DNA from: 'Fragaria x ananassa' phyllody phytoplasma
Lineage (GTDB): Bacteria; Bacillota_I; Bacilli_A; Acholeplasmatales; Acholeplasmataceae
Length of the DNA stretch: 64,000 nt
Reading direction: 5' to 3'
Assembly: GCF_018274325.1 (NCBI RefSeq)
Contig: NZ_JAGVRH010000003.1
Span: forward strand, 1-64,000
Below, piece after piece: positions 59,600 through 64,000 of this stretch; positions within the stretch are counted from its first letter, which is position 1; each line of letters opens with the position of its first letter. The position numbers were made by a program, and so were the translations under genes. The notes beneath the pieces were generated by a model. The model was not told the origin of the DNA and ran no database searches. It was given only the letters and a program-made list of their open reading frames with translations.

Positions 59600-60784
59600 A
59601 TGGCTAATGAAAAATTTATAAGAAATAAACCACATTTAAATGTTGGAACTATCGGTCATGTTGACCACGGAAAAACTACTTTAACTGCTGCTATAACTGA
59701 GGTGTTATCATCTCAAGGTTTAGCAAAAAGTAGATCTTATGATCAAATTGATAATGCTCCTGAAGAAAGAGAACGTGGTATTACTATTAAAACTTCTCAC
59801 GTTGAATATGAAACTGTCAAAAGACATTATGCTCATGTAGATTGTCCTGGACATGCCGATTATATAAAAAATATGATTACTGGTGCCGCTCAAATGGATG
59901 CAGCTATTTTAGTTGTTTCTGGTTCAGATAGTGTAATGCCTCAAACAAGAGAACATATTTTATTAGCACGACAAGTTGGAGTTCCAAAAATATTAGTGTT
60001 TTTAAATAAATGTGATCTTTGTCCTGATGAAGAAATTTTAGAGTTAGTTGAAATAGAAATTCGTGAATTATTATCTAAATATGATTTTCCAGGAGATGAC
60101 ACCCCTATTATTAGAGGTTCGGCTTTAAAAGCATTAGAAGGTGATGCTCATTATGTTGCTCAAATTAATGAATTAATTAACACTTTAGATACTTACATTG
60201 AAGATCCAGTTCGTGAAGTTGATCGTCCATTTTTGATGCCAATAGAAGATGTTTTCACTATTACCGGTAGAGGAACAGTGACTACAGGGAGAGTTGAAAG
60301 AGGAAAAATCAAAGTTGGTGATGAAGTAGAAATCATTGGTTTAAAAGAAACTAAAAAAACTACTGTTACAGCTATAGAAATGTTTAAAAAAGATTTAGAT
60401 TTAGCTCAAGCTGGTGATAATATTGGTGCTTTATTACGTGGAATCAACAGAGAAGATGTTCAACGTGGTCAAGTGTTGGCTAAACCAGGTTCTGTAAAAC
60501 CTCATTCTCAATTTGAAGCTCAAGTTTATGTGTTAACTAAAGAAGAAGGAGGACGCCATACTGCCTTTTTCTCAGAATACCGTCCTCAAATTTATATACG
60601 TACTACAGATATTACAGCTGTTATTCATTTACCAGAAGGAACTAAAATGGTGATGCCAGGCGATAATGCAGAATTGACTGTTACTTTGAATAATCCAATT
60701 GCTATTGAAGAAGGAACTAAGTTTTCTATTCGTGAAGGCGGTAAAACAGTTGGTGCAGGAACTGTTTCTAAAATTATTAAATAA
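59600..60784 (+). CDS. tuf: Elongation factor Tu
   Basis: EF-Tu (394 residues) delivers aminoacyl-tRNA. [26 protein letters not shown] and SAL are the G motifs, and the C-terminal barrels are complete. ATG 59600 is preferred to an in-frame TTG at 59594 because AAAGGAGG (59583-59590) is 9 bases away from it but only 3 from the TTG. The stretch [15 protein letters not shown] differs from the common SATDGPMPQTREH. Confidence 0.98.
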   Translation: MANEKFIRNKPHLNVGTIGHVDHGKTTLTAAITEVLSSQGLAKSRSYDQIDNAPEERERGITIKTSHVEYETVKRHYAHVDCPGHADYIKNMITGAAQMDAAILVVSGSDSVMPQTREHILLARQVGVPKILVFLNKCDLCPDEEILELVEIEIRELLSKYDFPGDDTPIIRGSALKALEGDAHYVAQINELINTLDTYIEDPVREVDRPFLMPIEDVFTITGRGTVTTGRVERGKIKVGDEVEIIGLKETKKTTVTAIEMFKKDLDLAQAGDNIGALLRGINREDVQRGQVLAKPGSVKPHSQFEAQVYVLTKEEGGRHTAFFSEYRPQIYIRTTDITAVIHLPEGTKMVMPGDNAELTVTLNNPIAIEEGTKFSIREGGKTVGAGTVSKIIK

Positions 60785-60810
60785 ATTATTTTAACTTTAT
60801 AAAATTTACA

Positions 60811-60847
60811 AAATAAAAACCCTTTATTATGGGTTTTTATTTTTTTA
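60811..60847 (+). terminator. Rho-independent terminator of tuf
   Basis: AATAAAAACCC (60812-60822) pairs with GGGTTTTTATT (60831-60841) and is followed by T residues. It ends the long translation/transcription cluster. Confidence 0.85.
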
Positions 60848-61110
60848 AACGACTTGCAATCAGTTTTTATAAAAAAAACACGTTATTTCTTTTTTTTATT
60901 TGACAAATAAATGAATATTAAATATAAATTTTTTTAAATAAAAAGACAAATAACTTGCATTTTTTTTGAAAAAAAAGTAATATATAAGTGTACTTGTTTA
61001 TTCATAAGTAAAAAAGTAATGATTTAAAATAATGAATATGTAATTCATTAAAATAGTTAAATTTAAGATATTAAATATTATTAATTAATAAAAAAAGGTG
61101 GTTTTTTTGA
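60848..61110 (+). other. Non-coding gap between tuf and the BI-1-like gene
   Basis: Apart from the terminator at its left edge and the promoter at 60955-60983, this AT-rich stretch contains no gene on either strand that I can support. Confidence 0.6.
60955..60983 (+). promoter_or_regulatory. Promoter of the BI-1-like gene
   Basis: TTGCAT (60955-60960) and TAATAT (60978-60983) are 17 bases apart. Transcription near 60990 would give a leader of about 120 bases. Confidence 0.55.
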
Positions 61111-61914
61111 ATGAAATCAAATAATAATATCATTAAAGTAAATGATTCTTTAGAAAAAATTAAAAATACATTTCTTTCTTTTGATGAAACAAACGATTAT
61201 AAACTTCAAGCAAATCGCAAAGGTATTGCTTTTAAGACTATTTTGCTTTTGCTTATAACTTCTATTACTGCTATTGCTTTTTTTATGATTTTTAAAAATC
61301 GATTAAATATAGGCAATTATGGTGTTTCAAGTTTATATTATGTTATGTTAATATTATGTTTTGCAAGTATATTTGTTTATCAAATGGGAATGACTCAAAT
61401 TCACAATTCTAAAATGTTGAGTTTACTTTATGTTTTTATAGAAGGACTTTTTTTATCCGTTTTATTGATTTTTGTTAATGTGGTTTATAATAAATGGATT
61501 GATATAGCTTTTATTGCTATATTCTCGACTGTTATTGTCTTTTTAATCATGGCTCATGCTTATTATAAAGGGATTTTAAAAGTTACTAATAGATTTAGAA
61601 CTATTATGTTTAATTGTGGTGCAGCCCTTCTAATTGCTTATTTGGTTCGTTTAGTTCTTATTATGTTTGGAATTGGAACATTGGAAAACATAATTCATCA
61701 CAGTATTTTAACAATTCCTATCAGTTTAGTTATGTTAGTTTTTGTATCTTTACAATTAGCTCTTAATTTTGATTATACTGAGAAAATGATTCAACAAGGA
61801 ATGCCTAAAAAATACGAATGGCAAATATCTTTAATTTTTGCATCAACTTTAATTCATATTTTTATCAGAATTTTTAGTCTTTTATTAAGATTAATGGGCG
61901 ATACAAAAAAATAA
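61111..61914 (+). CDS. Bax inhibitor-1/YccA family membrane protein
   Basis: The 267-residue protein has an N-terminal cytoplasmic part of about 45 residues and seven hydrophobic segments (about 45-63, 75-93, 101-121, 127-150, 165-185, 195-216, 242-262). The C-terminal part LALNFDYTEKMIQQGMPKKYEWQ fits the conserved region of the YccA/BaxI_1 branch (Asp near the end of TM6, Gly, then a YEW motif before TM7). Bacterial members such as YetJ leak calcium in a pH-dependent way; here the role is unproven. It has its own promoter and AAAGGTGG site. Confidence 0.75.
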   Translation: MKSNNNIIKVNDSLEKIKNTFLSFDETNDYKLQANRKGIAFKTILLLLITSITAIAFFMIFKNRLNIGNYGVSSLYYVMLILCFASIFVYQMGMTQIHNSKMLSLLYVFIEGLFLSVLLIFVNVVYNKWIDIAFIAIFSTVIVFLIMAHAYYKGILKVTNRFRTIMFNCGAALLIAYLVRLVLIMFGIGTLENIIHHSILTIPISLVMLVFVSLQLALNFDYTEKMIQQGMPKKYEWQISLIFASTLIHIFIRIFSLLLRLMGDTKK

Positions 61915-61947
61915 GACCACTTATATATGGTCTTTTTTATTTATTTT
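61905..61947. terminator. Bidirectional terminator between convergent genes
   Basis: GACCA (61915-61919) pairs with TGGTC (61928-61932); the left flank is A-rich and the right flank T-rich, so it works in both directions. It covers the stop codons of the BI-1-like gene and of rsmG. Confidence 0.75.
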
Positions 61948-62578
61948 GGAATAATAAATTCGCTCTAGTTCCTAAATTCATTGGTAATTCTAATTGATTT
62001 ATTGTTATTAAATCAATTTTCATTTTTTTTAATAGTTTTTGATTATCTTTTAATTCTTGGGCGAAATTTTTACCTTTCATGGCGATAAAATGCCCCTTTT
62101 TTTTAACCAAAAAAGCGCACCATTTTAAAATTAAACTTAAATTTCCTAAGGCTCTTGTGACAACACAATCATAACCTTTATTATGGGTTTTAGGGTTATG
62201 ATTTTCTGCTCTTTGGTGAAAAAAATAGATATTTTTTAAAGATAAACGAAAAGCTAATTTTTTTAAAAAACTAATTTTTTTTAAAGAAGATTCTACAATA
62301 TAAATGTTTAAATGTGGATTGATAATTTTCAAAGGAAAACTGGGAAATCCAGCTCCTGAACCAACATCGCAAATATTACTAATTTGTGTAAAATCAAATA
62401 CTTTTGTTAAAGCTAAAGAATCATAAAAATGTTTATAATAAACATCTGATAAAGAAGTTAAGCTGGTGAGATTCATTTTTTGATTTTCTTCTATCAAAAA
62501 TTTATAATAAAAATCAAATTGTTCTAATTGTTTGTTATTAAGATTAAATGTTTGTTTTAATAAATTACAGCAAAGCAT
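61937..62578 (-). CDS. rsmG: 16S rRNA (guanine527-N7)-methyltransferase RsmG
   Basis: RsmG (213 residues) methylates G527 of 16S rRNA. The SAM motif is [13 protein letters not shown] near residue 71; [12 protein letters not shown] and RAENHNP follow, and [12 protein letters not shown] is conserved. It overlaps the mnmG stop by 14 bases on the same strand, the usual gidA-gidB pair. Confidence 0.95.
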   Translation of the reverse strand: MLCCNLLKQTFNLNNKQLEQFDFYYKFLIEENQKMNLTSLTSLSDVYYKHFYDSLALTKVFDFTQISNICDVGSGAGFPSFPLKIINPHLNIYIVESSLKKISFLKKLAFRLSLKNIYFFHQRAENHNPKTHNKGYDCVVTRALGNLSLILKWCAFLVKKKGHFIAMKGKNFAQELKDNQKLLKKMKIDLITINQLELPMNLGTRANLLFQNK

Positions 62579-64000
62579 GTTGTTTTTCTAAATAAACCAA
62601 TAAGATAGAAAGATCTACTTGGTTTACTCCTAATATTCTAGAAGCTTGTCCTAAAGTTTCTGGTTTGATAAAGTTTAATTTTTCTTTTGCTTCTTGGGAT
62701 AAATTGTGAATTTCTAAATAATTGATTGTTTTAGGAATTATCTTCCCTTCTAATTTTAATAATTTTTGAGCTTCTTTTTTGGCTTTTGCAATATACCCTT
62801 CGTATTTAATTTGTATTTCAACTTGTTCATAAATGTTTTGATCAACTTGTTTTTTTAAAAAATATTGTAATACTTGATAATTTAATTCAGGTCTTTTTAA
62901 TAATTGTGATAATGTTGTTTTTCCAACAAAAGGGGAAGAATTTAAATTTTGGAGGTAACTTAAGTTAGATTCATTAGGTAAAATTTCTAAATTTTGGGCT
63001 TTTTCTAATAATAGTTTGATCTTTTCTTTTTTGATGTTAAAATTATAGTACTTTTTATCATCTATTAATCCTAGTTGATAACCATAATCTTTTAAACGTA
63101 AGTCAGCGTTATCATGTCTTAATAATAAACGAAATTCAGCGCGTGAAGTTAATAAACGATAAGGTTCTTGAGTCCCTTTAGTAATTAAATCATCGATTAA
63201 AACACCAATATAAGCTTCATTTCTTTTTAAGACAAAAGCGGGTTTATTTTGCAATTTCAAAGAAGCGTTAATACCTGCCATTAATCCTTGACATGCTGCT
63301 TCTTCATAACCACTAGTTCCATTCATTTGTCCTGCGAAAAAAAGATGAGAAATTTTTTTAGTTTCTAAGTTGTGTTTTAATTGATTAGGATTGAAAACAT
63401 CATATTCAATTGCATAAGCATATTTTGTAATTTCAGCATTTTGTAAACCAGGAATAGTTTTTAATATTTCGTGTTGTACGTTTTCAGGCATACTAGTTGA
63501 AAGACCTTGTAAATACATTTCATTTAAAGATAAACTTTCTGGTTCAATAAAAATTTGATGATTATTTTTATCATAAAAACGAACTACTTTATCTTCAATA
63601 GAAGGACAATAACGTGGTCCTGCTCCTTTGGTATGACCGCCATACATAGCTGATTTTGAAAGATGTTTTTGAATTACTTGATGTGTCTTTTCGTTTGTGT
63701 GAGTTAAAAAGCAAGGTTCTTGATGATTTAGAGTTTTGATAGGACTATTGAAACTAAAAGTTTGTAAGTGATTATCTCCTAATTGAATTTGGGTTTGGGT
63801 ATAATCAATTGTTGATTTTTTAATTCGGGGTGAAGTTCCTGTTTTAAGGCGAATAATTTCAAACCCTAAGTTTTTTAGTTGTTGGCTAATCCCATAAGTA
63901 GTTGGGTTGCTGTTAGGTCCAGATTCTTTTTTAGTTGAACCAATTAAAATTTGACTTGCTAAATAAGTTCCTGTAGTGATAATAACGGTTTTACTATAAA
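62565..64000 (-). CDS. mnmG: tRNA uridine-5-carboxymethylaminomethyl modification enzyme MnmG, partial
   Basis: MnmG (GidA) with MnmE modifies U34 of certain tRNAs using FAD. The frame is open through to the window edge; about 477 C-terminal residues are present and the N-terminal part with the FAD-binding motif lies outside. Reading inward from 64000, [26 protein letters not shown] and [22 protein letters not shown] are family motifs, and [17 protein letters not shown] is the second FAD region. The truncation is by the window, not a mutation. Confidence 0.95.
   Translation of the reverse strand, partial: YSKTVIITTGTYLASQILIGSTKKESGPNSNPTTYGISQQLKNLGFEIIRLKTGTSPRIKKSTIDYTQTQIQLGDNHLQTFSFNSPIKTLNHQEPCFLTHTNEKTHQVIQKHLSKSAMYGGHTKGAGPRYCPSIEDKVVRFYDKNNHQIFIEPESLSLNEMYLQGLSTSMPENVQHEILKTIPGLQNAEITKYAYAIEYDVFNPNQLKHNLETKKISHLFFAGQMNGTSGYEEAACQGLMAGINASLKLQNKPAFVLKRNEAYIGVLIDDLITKGTQEPYRLLTSRAEFRLLLRHDNADLRLKDYGYQLGLIDDKKYYNFNIKKEKIKLLLEKAQNLEILPNESNLSYLQNLNSSPFVGKTTLSQLLKRPELNYQVLQYFLKKQVDQNIYEQVEIQIKYEGYIAKAKKEAQKLLKLEGKIIPKTINYLEIHNLSQEAKEKLNFIKPETLGQASRILGVNQVDLSILLVYLEKQHALL

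Noticed and set aside
63648-64000. mnmG might be a pseudogene because the nearest ATG would give only 360 residues
   Set aside because: The frame stays open to the window edge with good MnmG sequence, so the N-terminus is simply outside.

Overview
The window is a piece of a phytoplasma chromosome ('Candidatus Phytoplasma', Acholeplasmatales, Mollicutes). The evidence is very AT-rich DNA, Mollicute-style gene content, and a 16S-tRNA-Ile-23S-5S operon that carries exact matches to the phytoplasma primer sites P1, R16R2 and P7. TGG encodes Trp and TGA is used as a stop (for example rplP and rpsE), so the code is the standard bacterial one and not the Mycoplasma/Spiroplasma one. I do not assign a 16Sr group.

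Layout. 1-590 is non-coding, with two TTGACA-type promoters and hairpins. 591-15557 is rpmF followed by the fused S10, spc and alpha ribosomal operons, including secY, adk, map, infA, rpoA and rplQ. 15699-25983 holds housekeeping genes: truA, tmk, holB, rsmI, metG, trxA, truB, an RluB-type pseudouridine synthase, cmk, der and gpsA. 26090-29376 has hup (HU), two genes of unknown function, an L33 gene and pepP. 29391-33581 has tRNA-Cys, tRNA-Ser, proS and the rpmH-rnpA-yidC cluster. 33700-38885 is the rRNA operon with tRNA-Tyr in front and tRNA-Val/tRNA-Asn behind. 39164-44529 has pnp, a CtpE-like P-type ATPase and rlmB. 44786-60784 is rpmG-secE-nusG, then rplKAJL-rpoBC-rpsLG-fusA-tuf. 61111-61914 is a Bax inhibitor-1/YccA-like membrane protein. 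The last 2 kb are mnmG (cut by the window end) and rsmG, the only genes on the minus strand.

The genes work together as the expression core of a minimal parasite: ribosome, RNA polymerase (alpha, beta, beta'), NusG, translation factors, tRNA/rRNA modification and RNA turnover. SecY, SecE and YidC form the protein-export route on which phytoplasma effectors and surface proteins depend. Very little metabolism is present (adk, tmk, cmk, gpsA).

There is no mobile unit, CRISPR array, prophage or obvious secreted effector here. The most unusual feature I see is a roughly 146-residue N-terminal extension on RpoC, which reads as two tandem modules resembling the RNA polymerase alpha C-terminal domain. 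Other points of note are several ribosomal proteins without zinc ligands, two different L33 genes, an altered second zinc site in RpoC, a Gln in the rifampicin pocket of RpoB, a tailed L29, and extended -10 promoter motifs at several stand-alone genes.
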